Shown one piece after another: positions 1 through 9,400 of a stretch of DNA of 64,000 bases. The notes under the pieces are model-generated. The model saw only the letters and a list, made by a program, of their open reading frames with translations, was not told the DNA's origin and did not search any database. Positions within the stretch are counted from its first letter, which is position 1. The number at the start of each line of letters is the position of its first letter. The DNA comes from VRUE01 sp963774555 (GTDB lineage: Bacteria; Actinomycetota; Thermoleophilia; Solirubrobacterales; 70-9). The DNA lies in the NCBI GenBank assembly GCA_963774555.1, contig CAVZFL010000002.1, forward strand, positions 744,001 through 808,000, in the 5' to 3' direction. Position numbers and translations under genes: made by a program.

Positions 1-656
1 GAGCTGGGCGGCAACTTCCTCGTCTTCATGGTGCTGGCCTGCCTGATCGCCTCGGTCGGCATCTTCCTCGGCTCCCCGATCCTGATCGTCGGGGCGATGG
101 TCGTCGGGCCGGAGTTCGGGCCACTCGCGGGCTTCTGCGTGGCGGTGGTCGAGCGCCGGCGAAGCGTCGCGGTCCGCTCCCTGCGGCGCTCGCGATCGGC
201 TTCCCGGTCGGAATCACCGCCGCCTTCCTCTTCACCCTGACCTGCAAGGCGACCGGTCTGCTCGCCGCCGACTTCACCGCCTCGGTGCACCCGCTGACCC
301 AGTTCATCTCCAAGCCCGACGACTTCTCCTTCATCGTCGCCTGCTTCGCCGGCGCCGCCGGCATGCTCTCGCTGACCTCGGCCAAGTCGGGGGCGCTGAT
401 CGGCGTGCTGATCTCGGTGACGACGATCCCCGCGGCCGCCAACATCGGCATCGCGGCAGCGGTCGCCGACTGGTCGGAATGGCGCGGGGCGATGGCCCAG
501 CTCGCCGTCAACCTGACCGCGATCGTTCTTGCCGGCGTCACCACGCTCTACCTGCAGCGCCGTCTCTACCGGCGGCGGCGCAGCCAGCACTTCGACGACG
601 ACTCCCGCGCTCTCGCGGGGCTGCCGACCCGGAGAGCGGGCGCGGCGCGCCGATGA
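1..656 (+). pseudogene. DUF389 family membrane protein, 3' part, frameshifted
   Basis: The window opens inside this gene. From base 1 the first frame reads ELGGNFLVFMVLACLIASVG, then a glycine/proline-rich membrane stretch like DUF389 (TIGR00341-type) proteins. That frame runs off the family pattern at about 150-185. Another frame then continues the same protein from about 190 (LALAIGFPVGITAAFLF) through further hydrophobic segments to a stop at 654-656. The coding sense is continuous on both sides, so a single indel explains the break, either a true frameshift or a sequencing error. DUF389 proteins are integral membrane proteins of unknown function. The stop overlaps the next start as ATGA. 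The 5' end lies outside the window. Confidence 0.75.
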
Positions 657-799
657 TTCGCCAGCTGGGGATCCTGCTCGGCGCCTTCGTCATCGGCACC
701 CTGGTCGCTGTGGCCCTCGGCGCGGTCAGCTTTGGCGTCGCCCTCGGCGTCGGCCAGGTCTGCTTCGCCGCCGCCCTCGCCTGGGTCCTACTCGGTTAG
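653..799 (+). CDS. Small membrane protein, 48 aa, coupled to DUF389
   Basis: The ATG at 653 overlaps the DUF389 stop in an ATGA arrangement, which indicates translational coupling. The 48-aa product begins MIRQLGILLG and consists of one or two hydrophobic segments rich in V, A, L and G (about residues 5-23 and 27-46), with no charge after R3. I do not recognise a named family. The coupling suggests it is an accessory subunit or partner of the DUF389 protein, but this is inference from position only. The region 800-867 after it holds nothing I can identify. Confidence 0.55.
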   Translation: MIRQLGILLGAFVIGTLVAVALGAVSFGVALGVGQVCFAAALAWVLLG

Positions 800-867
800 A
801 CCGCTGCAAACCGGCGCATCTCGGGTCTTCGGTCGGCCGGATCGGGTCACGCACGGAGTGCGCTCCC

Positions 868-1667
868 TCACCTGCCTCCCTGCATCCCCCGACCTGCTTG
901 GTTTTCACGGTCTAACAACAAGATTTCTGCCATTTGCAAATCGACCGGGGTAGTCACCTTGAGGTTCTCGACAGGGGAGGGATGGATGAGCACGGTGCCG
1001 CCAGCCGCCTCGGCGAGCATCGCCTCGTCAGTCGCCGTAGCCACTTGATCAGGATCAGCCGTCAACGCATCCCGCAGCGCTGCGACCCGAAACACCTGAG
1101 GCGTCTGCGCCGCCCAGAGACGTCCCCGATCCAGCGTCCGTTCGACCTGGTGCAACGTTTTCTCCCCCTCCCGGGGGGACAGCACGTTACGCCCGTCAGA
1201 GGAATCGAGGTGCAACGTTTTCTCCCCCTCCCCGGGGGACAAAGCGTTGCACCCGGGGGGGTTTGCTTGATCGTGTCGGTTACCGGGGTGGCGGCGATGA
1301 CGCCCGCCGCGGCCGGGTTGGCGACGAGGGTTGCGAGCACGGCCTCGATCAGATCCGCCGTCACCAGGGGACGGGCCGCGTCGTGGATTGCGACCAGGTC
1401 GGTGCCTACGGCCTCGAGGGCGTTGGAGACCGATTGGGAGCGGGTGGTGCCGCCGTCGACCACGCCGAGATCGTGCCCGGCGAGATCGTGCACGTGCCCG
1501 GGTGGGCAGGCGACGACGATCGAGCGGACCGAGGGTGCGGCGCGGAAGGCCGCGATCGACCACTCGACCAGCGGCCGCCCGGCCAGGGGCACGAATGCCT
1601 TCGGGCCGCCGGCTCCGAGCCTCTCCCCGGAGCCGGCGGCCGCGATGACGGCAGTGACGCTGACGGG
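868..1667 (-). pseudogene. ispD: ispD, 2-C-methyl-D-erythritol 4-phosphate cytidylyltransferase, disrupted
   Basis: IspD makes CDP-methylerythritol in the MEP isoprenoid pathway. The nucleotide-binding motif AVIAAAGSGERLGAGGPKAF is readable at about 1594-1654 and the middle part (IHDAARPLV, VTDTIK) at 1269-1592. The C-terminal part (LWAAQTPQVF ... NLKVTTPVDL) lies in another frame, 868 to about 1150. Between DTIK and LWAAQTPQ lie 146 bases where the family needs roughly 30-50. The extra bases hold two copies of a palindromic 60-bp repeat and are not a multiple of three. No ATG, GTG, TTG or CTG occurs in frame between the last ~30 codons of carD and this motif; the first is a GTG at 1592, inside the conserved fold. 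The gene is therefore probably non-functional or mis-assembled. Its place after disA-carD is the usual one. Confidence 0.8.
1149..1256. repeat. Two-copy 60-bp repeat with internal palindrome inserted in ispD
   Basis: The block GGTGCAACGTTTTCTCCCCC occurs at 1149 and again at 1209, exactly 60 bases apart, each followed by a C-run/G-run palindrome (CTCCCC..GGGGGAC). In the second copy GTGCAACG (1210-1217) pairs with CGTTGCAC (1245-1252), so this copy can fold into a long hairpin. The first copy has the same layout with a poorer right arm (CACGTTAC). The block sits in a loop region of ispD where homologues have no such sequence, so it looks like an inserted or expanded repetitive element. I found no third copy in the window. 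Confidence 0.75.
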
Positions 1668-1668
1668 C

Positions 1669-2205
1669 CTAGGCCGTGGCGGCGAAGCGCTCCTCCAACA
1701 GCCCGTCCAGGTATTCCTCCGCGCCTTCCTCGTCTTTGTCGAGCGCGTACATGAACTCCGAGGCGAGGATCTTCTTGGCCCGCGTGTACATCTGCTTCTC
1801 GCCGGTGGAGAGGCCCTTTTCCATCTCGCGGATGGCGAGGTTGCGGACGACCTCGGCCAGCTCGAACACGTCGCCGGTCTTGATCTTCTCGCGGTTGTAC
1901 TTGAAGCGCCGATTCCAGTTCTTCGGCATGTCGGAGACGTCGTCGGTGAGGACGTCCGTCACCTTCTTGATTTCCTCCTCGTCGATCACTCGGCGAAGGC
2001 CGGCAACGCCGGCGTTCTCACAGGGGACCATCACCGTGAGTTCGTTGTGGAGGATCTTGATCGTCAGGTAATCCCGCTCCTCACCCATCAGCTCGCGGGA
2101 CTCCTTCTTCAGCACGAGGCCAGCGCCGTGATGCGGGTAGACGACCTTGTCACCCTCTTCGAAATCGCAGACGTAAGGGACGTCCGCATCGAAGTCCACC
2201 TCCAT
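1669..2205 (-). CDS. carD: CarD family RNA polymerase-binding transcription factor
   Basis: The 178-aa product begins MEVDFDADVPYVCDFEEGDK and shows the CarD layout. An N-terminal RNA-polymerase-interaction domain (GDKVVYPHHGAGLVL, about residues 18-32) is followed by a helical DNA-binding domain ending in the conserved VVRNLAIREMEKGLS and EFMYALDKD region. CarD binds the RNA polymerase beta subunit and stabilises open promoter complexes, notably at rRNA promoters. The length is slightly above the mycobacterial protein (about 162 aa). A GAGGAGG ribosome site lies very close to the ATG, so the in-frame GTG two codons later may be the real start. It sits 66 bases downstream of disA, a common actinobacterial pairing. 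Confidence 0.95.
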   Translation of the reverse strand: MEVDFDADVPYVCDFEEGDKVVYPHHGAGLVLKKESRELMGEERDYLTIKILHNELTVMVPCENAGVAGLRRVIDEEEIKKVTDVLTDDVSDMPKNWNRRFKYNREKIKTGDVFELAEVVRNLAIREMEKGLSTGEKQMYTRAKKILASEFMYALDKDEEGAEEYLDGLLEERFAATA

Positions 2206-2271
2206 GGCCTCCTCTGCAACTAGCTCAGAAATCGGGTGCTCCTTTCTGTTTCGGACGACGTCGGTTCGCCG

Positions 2272-3384
2272 TCAGCTCTGTAGGTACCGGTCAACCAGAT
2301 CGACCTCCTGAAGCCTGCGCAGGCCCTCACGGATGTCCTTGGCCCTTGTCGAGCCGACTCCATCGACGGCCTCGAGGTCGGCGTCGGAGGCAGCGAGTAC
2401 CTCCTCCAGCCCACCCAGCTCGTGGATGATCTTCTGGACGACAAGCTTGGGGATGCGCGGCACGCGGCCGAGCACGCGGTAGCCCCTCGGGGCCACCGGG
2501 AAGTCGAGGGTGTTGAGCTTGCGGTCGTAGCCGAGCAGCTCGGCAAGGCGGCCGAAGTCGAGCACGTCCTCGTGCGGCATCCGGGCCAGCGACTGCAGCA
2601 CGGAGGCGAGGTTCTGCTCAGAGTCTTCGACCGAGTAGTCGCGGATCAGCGCCGTCTTGTCGGTGGCGACGCCGACCATCGTCTCCTCCAGCTGCATCTC
2701 GATCAGGCGGCCCTCGGTGCCGAGCTCGACGATGTAGCGCTCCACCTCGACCGCCATCCGGGTCACCAGCTCGGCCCGCTGCAGCACCGCGAGCGCGTCG
2801 TAGAGGACGCCGCCGCCCTCGAACTCGAGCACGGTGAGGCGACCGGAGACCTGATCGAGGCGGGCGCGGTACTTGTCGAGCGTCGCCAGACCCTGGTTGG
2901 CCTTGGCCAGCACCGCGGGGATGTCCTGGAGGATGTACTTGGTGCCCTCGACGTAGAGCGAGACGACGTCGCGGCGCTGGGAGATCGCGATCACCAGCGC
3001 CTCGGTCTGTTTGGAGACGCGCTCTGCCGTGCGGTGGCGGGTGCCGGTCTCCGAGGAGAGGATCGTCGGGTCGGGCATCAGTTGCACGTTGGCCCAGACG
3101 ATCTTGGTCGCCTCGGCGTTGAGCACGATCGCGCCGTCCATCTTTGCCACCTGGTAGAGCATCGCCGGCGTGTAGTCGATGTCGAGCTTGATCCCGCCGG
3201 AGAGCAGGTGGGAGATGTCGCCCGGGTCGCCGACGACGATCAGGCCGCCGGTGCTGGCGTGGACGATGTTGTCGAGACCCTCGCGCAGCGCACCGCCCGG
3301 CGCAACGACATCGAGAGCCCTCAGTAGCCTGGGATCTTGACGTTCGGACAACTCGTGAAGCTCATCACCAGGCAGCGCTGACAT
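2272..3384 (-). CDS. disA: DisA, diadenylate cyclase / DNA integrity scanning protein
   Basis: The product is 370 aa, close to the usual ~357. It has the N-terminal DAC domain with the DGA motif at residues 83-85 and RHR at 116-118 (GTRHRTAERVSKQT), which make cyclic di-AMP from two ATP. A helical spine follows, then a C-terminal helix-hairpin-helix DNA-binding domain (LEAVDGVGSTRAKDIREGL). DisA scans DNA for branched structures and lowers c-di-AMP output when it meets them. It leads the minus-strand disA-carD-ispD cluster. radA, often upstream of disA, is not adjacent here; an MFS gene on the same strand precedes it. No c-di-AMP riboswitch was recognised in the window. Confidence 0.95.
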   Translation of the reverse strand: MSALPGDELHELSERQDPRLLRALDVVAPGGALREGLDNIVHASTGGLIVVGDPGDISHLLSGGIKLDIDYTPAMLYQVAKMDGAIVLNAEATKIVWANVQLMPDPTILSSETGTRHRTAERVSKQTEALVIAISQRRDVVSLYVEGTKYILQDIPAVLAKANQGLATLDKYRARLDQVSGRLTVLEFEGGGVLYDALAVLQRAELVTRMAVEVERYIVELGTEGRLIEMQLEETMVGVATDKTALIRDYSVEDSEQNLASVLQSLARMPHEDVLDFGRLAELLGYDRKLNTLDFPVAPRGYRVLGRVPRIPKLVVQKIIHELGGLEEVLAASDADLEAVDGVGSTRAKDIREGLRRLQEVDLVDRYLQS

Positions 3385-3478
3385 CGCCTTCTAGGATGGC
3401 AAAAACCGCTTTGGAATGCGGTGTGGCTAATCCCCAGTGGAGAGGTCGGGATGGACGTTGTCAAGGGAATTGGTCACC

Positions 3479-4882
3479 TTAGAGGTGAAAATGTCTATGG
3501 CGGGCGTGGTGGGGGGATTCTGGTTGAGCTTGCGCCGGGTCTCTTACGAAGGTCCAGGTTAGACAGGCGCCGATGAGACAGAGGGCTACTGCTACCCAGG
3601 TTGAGCCGGCGATTGAGTTGCTGAAGGAAGCGCCGCTTGCCTGCAGGGCGTGGAAGGCGGCTCCGGTGGCCGCCAGCGCCAGTGAGCCGGCGACGATGCG
3701 GTCCATCGCCAGCACCCCGGAGGCGATGCCGACCTTCTCGGCTGGCATCGCCGCCATCGCCGCGGTCGACATCGGCGCGTAGACCAGGCCGATCGCGATG
3801 CCGAAGAGCAGGTAGGCGGCAAGCAACAGCCCGTAGGGGGAGTGCGGGCCGATCTGGGTGAGGACGAGGAGGCCGGCGACGGCGAAGGCCATGCCGGCCG
3901 TCATCAGGCGGCGGGCGCCGAAACGACCGATCAGGCGCCCGGAGAAGGGTGAGACGAAGACCATCGGCGCCGTCACCGGCAGGATCATCAGGCCGCTGAG
4001 GATGGCCGAGTGGCCGCGGGCGTCCTGCAGGTACTGCGGTTGGAAGAACATCACCGCCCAGTAGGAGCCGACGACGGCGAAGGCGGCGGCGCTGGCGCCG
4101 AAGTAGGGGCCGTTGCGGAAGAGGGCGAATTCGACGATCGGGTTGCGTACGCGGCGCTCGATCCAGGCGAACGCCGCAAGTGCGAGGACGCCGACGACGG
4201 CCAGCAGCGCCGTCACCTCGGCCGGCCATTCGCGCGACTGGACCATGGCGAGGACGATCCCGCCGAGGCCAACGGCCAATGCCAACAGTCCGGCAAAATC
4301 GACCCGCCGGCCTGCACCCGGGTCGGTCGACTCGGGCGCAGCAAGGGCGACGATCGCCACCCCGAGAACGACAACCGGCAGGTTGATCCAAAAGATCAGC
4401 CGCCAGTCGACCTCGATCAGCACCCCGCCCACCACCGGCCCGATCGCCAGCGCGATCGCCGAGACGGCGGCCCAGATCCCCAACGCCCGCGGCTGCTCCG
4501 CCGCGGGGAAGGCATTGCAGACGATCGCCAGCGAGAGCGAGAGCATCGGCGCCGCGCCAACACCCTGCAGGACGCGCCCGCCGATCAGCATCGCCGGGCC
4601 CTGTGCCGCACCGGAGAGGACCGAGCCGGCGCCGAAGAGGACCATGCCGAGGATGAAGAGACGCTTGCGGCCGAACATGTCCCCGAGCCGCCCCGCGGTA
4701 ACGACTAGAACCGCGATCGTCAGCAAGTACCCGTTCATCACCCACTGCAACTGCGTCGCGTCTGCGCCAACATCGGCGCGAATCGACGAGAGCGCCAGCG
4801 CCACCACGGTGGAGTCCAGCATCAGGATAAAAAGGCCCGAGCAGGCCCCCACCAAGGTCCACCACTTGCGATTGGCTCCCAC
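3479..4882 (-). CDS. MFS drug exporter, DHA2 (14-TM) family
   Basis: The product is 467 aa, beginning at a GTG (VGANRKWWTLVG). It has a run of hydrophobic helices and the DHA2/EmrB-QacA hallmarks: LDSTVVALALSSI in helix 1, GRLGDMFGRKRLF in loop 2-3, and the antiporter motif C region AIGPVVGGVL around residue 150. Such proteins export small hydrophobic compounds or antibiotics using the proton gradient. The substrate cannot be told from sequence. The C-terminal tail is His-rich (HHARHRHFHL). A 103-bp perfect-stem hairpin lies 15 bases upstream of the start codon and could affect its expression. The aldo/keto reductase gene precedes it on the same strand. Confidence 0.9.
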   Translation of the reverse strand: MGANRKWWTLVGACSGLFILMLDSTVVALALSSIRADVGADATQLQWVMNGYLLTIAVLVVTAGRLGDMFGRKRLFILGMVLFGAGSVLSGAAQGPAMLIGGRVLQGVGAAPMLSLSLAIVCNAFPAAEQPRALGIWAAVSAIALAIGPVVGGVLIEVDWRLIFWINLPVVVLGVAIVALAAPESTDPGAGRRVDFAGLLALAVGLGGIVLAMVQSREWPAEVTALLAVVGVLALAAFAWIERRVRNPIVEFALFRNGPYFGASAAAFAVVGSYWAVMFFQPQYLQDARGHSAILSGLMILPVTAPMVFVSPFSGRLIGRFGARRLMTAGMAFAVAGLLVLTQIGPHSPYGLLLAAYLLFGIAIGLVYAPMSTAAMAAMPAEKVGIASGVLAMDRIVAGSLALAATGAAFHALQASGASFSNSIAGSTWVAVALCLIGACLTWTFVRDPAQAQPESPHHARHRHFHL

Positions 4883-4897
4883 GGGCGTGAAGCTATA

Positions 4898-5000
4898 GGA
4901 GCCGTCGGGGGTCCTCCCCCGGAGGCCGTTGCGCAGCAGATCGTGCTGAAGATTGGGGTCGTTTCACCATGAGCCTCCGGGGGAGGACCCCCGACGGCTC
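4898..5000. repeat. Hairpin element A with conserved core
   Basis: Two 27-base arms, from GAGCCGTCGGGGGTCC (left, from 4898) to GGACCCCCGACGGCTC (right, ending 5000), are exact reverse complements. They enclose a ~50-base core containing CCGTTGCGCAGCAGATCG and GGGTCGTTTCACC. The same core appears in inverse orientation in the element at 5121-5225, whose arms are different but again self-complementary. This element lies just upstream of the MFS start. It could act as a terminator, a mobile palindromic repeat or an RNA structure. No protein function is implied. Confidence 0.85.
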
Positions 5001-5120
5001 TCCGCCAGCTTTCGTTCTACGAGCGAGCCGCGTAGCCGCACCATGCTCATAGCGAACGGCAGCGAGTCAGCTTCCGAAGAGAGCTTTCGCCCCTGGAGGG
5101 TCCCTGAGCTGTGTGTAGGA

Positions 5121-5225
5121 GGGCGGGTGGGTGCCCCTCCCCGGAAGGCTCCAGGTGAAACGACCCGGATCTCCAGCGGCGATCTGCTGCGCAACGGCCT
5201 TCCGGGGAGGGGCACCCACCCGCCC
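5121..5225. repeat. Hairpin element B, inverted relative of element A
   Basis: The left arm GGGCGGGTGGGTGCCCCTCC (from 5121) and its continuation pair perfectly over 29 bases with the right arm ending at 5225. The enclosed core, read on the minus strand, contains CCGTTGCGCAGCAGATCG and GGGTCGTTTCACC at the same spacing as element A. Arms of A and B differ in sequence yet each stays fully complementary to its partner. The element is 13 bases past the aldo/keto reductase stop, so it may also terminate that transcript. In the 120 bases between A and B (5001-5120) I see no convincing gene. Confidence 0.85.
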
Positions 5226-5238
5226 CACACCACCCCCG

Positions 5239-6372
5239 CTAATGAGTAGCGACGAGATCGCGCGCGGGATCTATCCCCCAGCGGTCGCCAACCTCGGCCA
5301 GATCGCCGCTCAGCGACCAGCGGTCGGGGCGCTCCTCGCCCTCGTGCTGGGGACTGGCACCCTTCAGCGCCATGCAGCCGGTGTTGTCGCCGATCGCGCG
5401 GATCTCGGCGACGTCGGCCTCGCCCAGGGGGTTCTCACTCGGCAGGGCAGCCAGCTCCGTCCGCTTGTCCTCGATCGGTCGCGCCCCCGGGCCCGCCTCC
5501 TGAATCAGGGTCGGCACCACGCACTCGACCGCGGGGTGGGCGAGGTTCCACTGGCAGGCGAGGTGCATCGGACTGAGGCCGCTGCGCTCGTGCAGCGGCG
5601 AGAGGCGCTCGAGCTTCTCCAGTCCAGCCTCGATCCAGCCCTCGGGCCGGAACGCTCGGTGATCGCCCTTGGCCAGCTCCATCCCCGGCTGCAGGTCACC
5701 CCAGAAAAGGCCGCCGTAGTCCACCACGCGGGTGATCACCTTGACGCCGTGGCGCTCGGCGGCATCGAGGCAGAGCTCACCCGGCCAGGGCTCGAAAGGG
5801 TTGAGGATGATCATCGCCCAGTCGATCCGCTCGCCGAAGCGCTCCAGGCAGGCAATCAGGTCGAGGGTGAAGCCGTTGGCCGGCCCCGGGGCAATGCCGA
5901 TCTGCGCCGCCAGGCCGGATTCGCGCAGAGCCGCCATGCCCTCCCAGACCGCCTCGCTGGAGTAGCCGATGCGGTCCGGATTGTGGAGCAGCAGCAGGTC
6001 GAAAGTGCTCGCGCCGAGCCGCTCGAGGCTGCGCTCGGCAGCCATCCTCAGATAGGCGGCGTAGTCGTTCTCGCCGCGCAATCCCGGGTCGGTGAAGCGG
6101 GGGAAGCCCCGCGGCCCATCGCGCTCGCCCTCGTAGAAGTCGTGGCCGACAGCACCGACCAGCGAGTAGTCGCCACGGGGGACTCCAGCCAGAGCACGAC
6201 CGAGCAGCGAGTCGGCCTCGCCCTGCCCATAGGTATCGGCGGTGAGCACTGTGTCGATCCCCTCGCCGGGGCGCAGGAGCGCTGCCAGCCGCTGCTCGTC
6301 GATCGTCTCGCCGAAGCGCAGGAAGCGCCCGCCACTCCAAGTGCCTATCGCCTTGCGGCCCGGTTCGCGCAT
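5239..6372 (-). CDS. Aldo/keto reductase family oxidoreductase
   Basis: The product is 377 aa, ATG start (MREPGRKAIGTWSGGRFLRF). It shows a TIM-barrel AKR pattern: the Asp/Tyr region TADTYGQGEADSLLGRAL (about residues 45-62), the conserved LLLLHNPDRIGYSS strand carrying the usual His, an LNPFEPW segment, and the late SPMHLACQWNLAHPAV helix. AKRs reduce carbonyls with NADPH; no substrate can be assigned. This sequence is longer than the typical ~320 aa, mainly at its C-terminus (residues after GCMALKGASPQH). The GIAPGPANGFTLDL section suggests the subgroup related to D-threo-aldose 1-dehydrogenase-like proteins, with low certainty. Confidence 0.8.
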   Translation of the reverse strand: MREPGRKAIGTWSGGRFLRFGETIDEQRLAALLRPGEGIDTVLTADTYGQGEADSLLGRALAGVPRGDYSLVGAVGHDFYEGERDGPRGFPRFTDPGLRGENDYAAYLRMAAERSLERLGASTFDLLLLHNPDRIGYSSEAVWEGMAALRESGLAAQIGIAPGPANGFTLDLIACLERFGERIDWAMIILNPFEPWPGELCLDAAERHGVKVITRVVDYGGLFWGDLQPGMELAKGDHRAFRPEGWIEAGLEKLERLSPLHERSGLSPMHLACQWNLAHPAVECVVPTLIQEAGPGARPIEDKRTELAALPSENPLGEADVAEIRAIGDNTGCMALKGASPQHEGEERPDRWSLSGDLAEVGDRWGIDPARDLVATH

Positions 6373-6394
6373 ACGGGAAACGTAGCGACGCGCA

Positions 6395-6414
6395 GCCCCG
6401 CGGCGTCGCGGGGC
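6395..6414 (-). terminator. GC-rich hairpin after the secreted-protein operon
   Basis: GCCCCGCG pairs with CGCGGGGC around a four-base loop, 10 bases past the stop of the secreted Fn3 protein and 22 bases upstream of the reductase start. There is no T-run, so intrinsic termination is only possible, not certain. Confidence 0.4.
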
Positions 6415-6424
6415 CCGGCCGGGC

Positions 6425-9400
6425 TCAAGAGGTGCCAGGTATCAGCAGGCGACTGGCGCTGCCTGCGGCGGCGCCGTTGACCAGCGAGGTGACCGTCACG
6501 GTCGCTTTCTTCGGTGCCTTGGGGATCGTCAGCGAGGTGCCGCTGACGACCTTCCGGGGGCCGTTTCCGACATGGACCCCATAGGAGGAGACGCCGCAGG
6601 ACGGACGCCAGCTCACAGCCAGCCCTTTTCCGGCGCGCTTGACGCTCAGCCCGCTCGGCGCCCCTGGACCGCCGTAGGTCGCCAGCGGGATCGTCTCGCG
6701 CAAGCCGCCGCCCTGGAGGACGACCGCCTTCACCGTTCGGATGCCGGGTGCGGGGGGTGTCAGGCTCAGGCTGCCCCTCGCCTTGGCGGCTTTGACCAGC
6801 ACCCTCGCGTCGCCTTCCTCGCCCTGATCGACCAGCATGACCTGCTGAGCGGCCTGTGGCTTCAGCGACCAGCGCAGCTTCGGACCGCAGGGGCTGCCGC
6901 TTGTCGTCGCGCTGACGACCGGCTCCGGCGCGGGACGGGCGAAGCGCAGCGCCCCAACCGAGCTGCCCTTCTGCGCCGTGACCTTCCAGCGACCGGGCTT
7001 GGGAGCGGTGAACAGGAGGTAGGTGGTCTTGGAGGCGCCGTTGGGAAGCGCCCGCACGAACTTGGCTTCGCTCGGCTTGATCGCCTCGGTGGTGAAGGCG
7101 CCCCCGGGACCGCTCACCCTCACGACCGGCGCCCCCGACGGCCCGCTGCCCGGCACCTCGACCGCCAGCAGCGGCAGGCCCCTGGGCACGCTGAAGGTTT
7201 GGCTCTTCGCCGCCTTGGCCTTCGAGGCTCCAGCCGAGCTCGCCCCGGCCGGGGCCACCGGCCGGTAGGGGCTCAGCTCGCAGCCGCCGATCTTCGGGGC
7301 TTGCGCTTTGAAGTTGTAGGTGACGCCGGCCTCAACCCCGCTCGGGGAGCGCAGACAGCCGACGGCGATCGGCGCCGCCGAGTTGAGCAGGAAGTTGCCC
7401 TGGGCGCCGCGCCAGCCGAGCACCCTCACCTCTCCGAACCCCTCGGCGAAGAAGACGCCGTTGACGGTGTCGATCCACGATTTGCCGTCGCCGTGGAGAG
7501 AAAGGACGTTGCCCGCTTTGAAGTCGAGCGCCCCGCTGAGCGCGAAGGAGGCGGAGGGGAAGATCAACTTCGCGGTGCCGTTGAGAACCTGCTGGTCCCA
7601 GAACTTCGCCTTGGCGCTGCCGCTCAGGGTCAGGTCTTCCAGCGATGCCGGTTTTTCTTTGCCTTCGGCGACGCTGCCGCCGAAGGTCGCCTCCAGCGAG
7701 GCGAATTCCTCGGGCTTGAGCACGAACTCGCCGAGCAAGGGGATCTTTTGCTTGATCGCACCGCCGGGAAGCTTGGGTCCGAGGCTGGCGCCAAGCGAGA
7801 TCTCGGCCTTGAACGGTTCGCCCTCGTTCGCCTGGCCGAACTTGGCCCCGAGGCTCTGCAGGTAGAACGCGGGCGGCTCGAGCAGCGTGTTGAAGCCCTT
7901 GACCGAGAGCGAGCCACCGCGCATGTTCCAGGCCTTGTCGAAGTTGACTTCGCCGGTCGTCTTCAGGCTGTCGAGCTTGCCCAGGAACGGCGGCAGGTCG
8001 ACGATCGTCCCGCCGACGCCCCACCAACCGGTCTTGAAGTCGTAGTTGCCTTTGATCGCGTCGATCGGCAGCAATTTCGCTTCACCGAGGCCGGGCAGGC
8101 AGAAGATCTTCTTCAGGTCCTTGGCTTCGAAGCTGGCCGAGCGCAGGCCGTCGTCATTGTTGACGACGAGGCCCACGACGGCCGCGGCCTTGCCCTTGCA
8201 TTTGCCGAACTCGGCGGTGCCACCGAGGCCGGTGTTCAGCTCGGACTCGACCGTGAAGGTCGTCTTCCCCGATTCGAGCTTCAAGGCCAGGTTGCCGGAG
8301 ATGCCGAAGCCAAGCAGTTCGACGCCCACGCTCGGCAACGCGACCGCGGTTTCGCCGGTCGGGAAGTCGAGGTCGAGCGAGGGCAGTTTGAGGATCGTCT
8401 TGCCGCCAATCTTCGCCTCCATGCCGCCGAAGCTGACCCGGCGCGCCTGCTTGTCGAGCGTCACTTTCTGGCCGGGGTAGATGTCGATCCCGTCCATCGT
8501 GAACTTCTCGTCGGTTTCCCATTCTTCGTCGGCGATTTTCTTGAAGCAGCCGCGGACCGCCACCATCGAGGTGCCGAAGTCGACCTTCTTGGCGCAGCCC
8601 TCGATCCGCCAGTTCTGGGTCGCGGTGTCGTTGGCTTCCACCGTGATGTCCTTCGTTTTCGGGCACGATTCGCCCGAGACGGCGCACGCTTGTGGGTCGT
8701 CGGCGGAGAGGTGGACGTCGCCGGCGCGGACGGTCAGCTCGTAGAGCCCACTCTGGTCGCTGACCGCGGTGTCGAGGCGACCCCCTTCCGGATCGTCGGC
8801 GCGGATCGTCGTGCCCTGCACCGCATTGCCTTCGGCGTCTTTGACCACGCCCTTGACCTTGCCCGGCGGCGGCGCCTCGAAGTCGACCGTCTGATTGGGC
8901 CCGACGCTGACTGCCTTGCTCTTGTTGCATTTCGGCAATTCCGATTTGACGCACTGCCCGCCCTCGGTGCGCACGGTGCCGGAGCCGAATTCGACCTGGA
9001 TCGAGTACTGGCCCATCTTGTTCGTCGTCCCCGAGTAGACCTCGCCGTCGATCGTCGCGGTGACGCCGGTGAAGGCCGCGGGCCGCAGTTCGGCGCGTGG
9101 CCCGACGCGGTCCATCACCGTTCCTTCGATCGTGTACTCGTCGGGCGGGGTGACGGCGTAGTAGTCCTGCTCGCGCGCGTTGAAGCAGCAGAAGTTGAGC
9201 TGGTGGCGCGCGTAGCCGCCGGTGGTGCTGTTGATTTTCACGGTGCAGCTATGTTCGCCGGCGCCGCAGCCGCTGACGACTTCGCCGGGGGGAAAATTGA
9301 AGCCGGTGATCGCCCAGCCGGGCAGCCACTCGGCGCTGATCGTCAACGTTTCGCCAGCCCGGATCACGTGCGGGCTGATGTTGACGTTGCCGACCGAGGT

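Noticed and set aside
5001..5120. Small protein gene between the two hairpin elements
   Set aside because: Open frames exist on both strands but run through the hairpin arms and show no family pattern or ribosome site.
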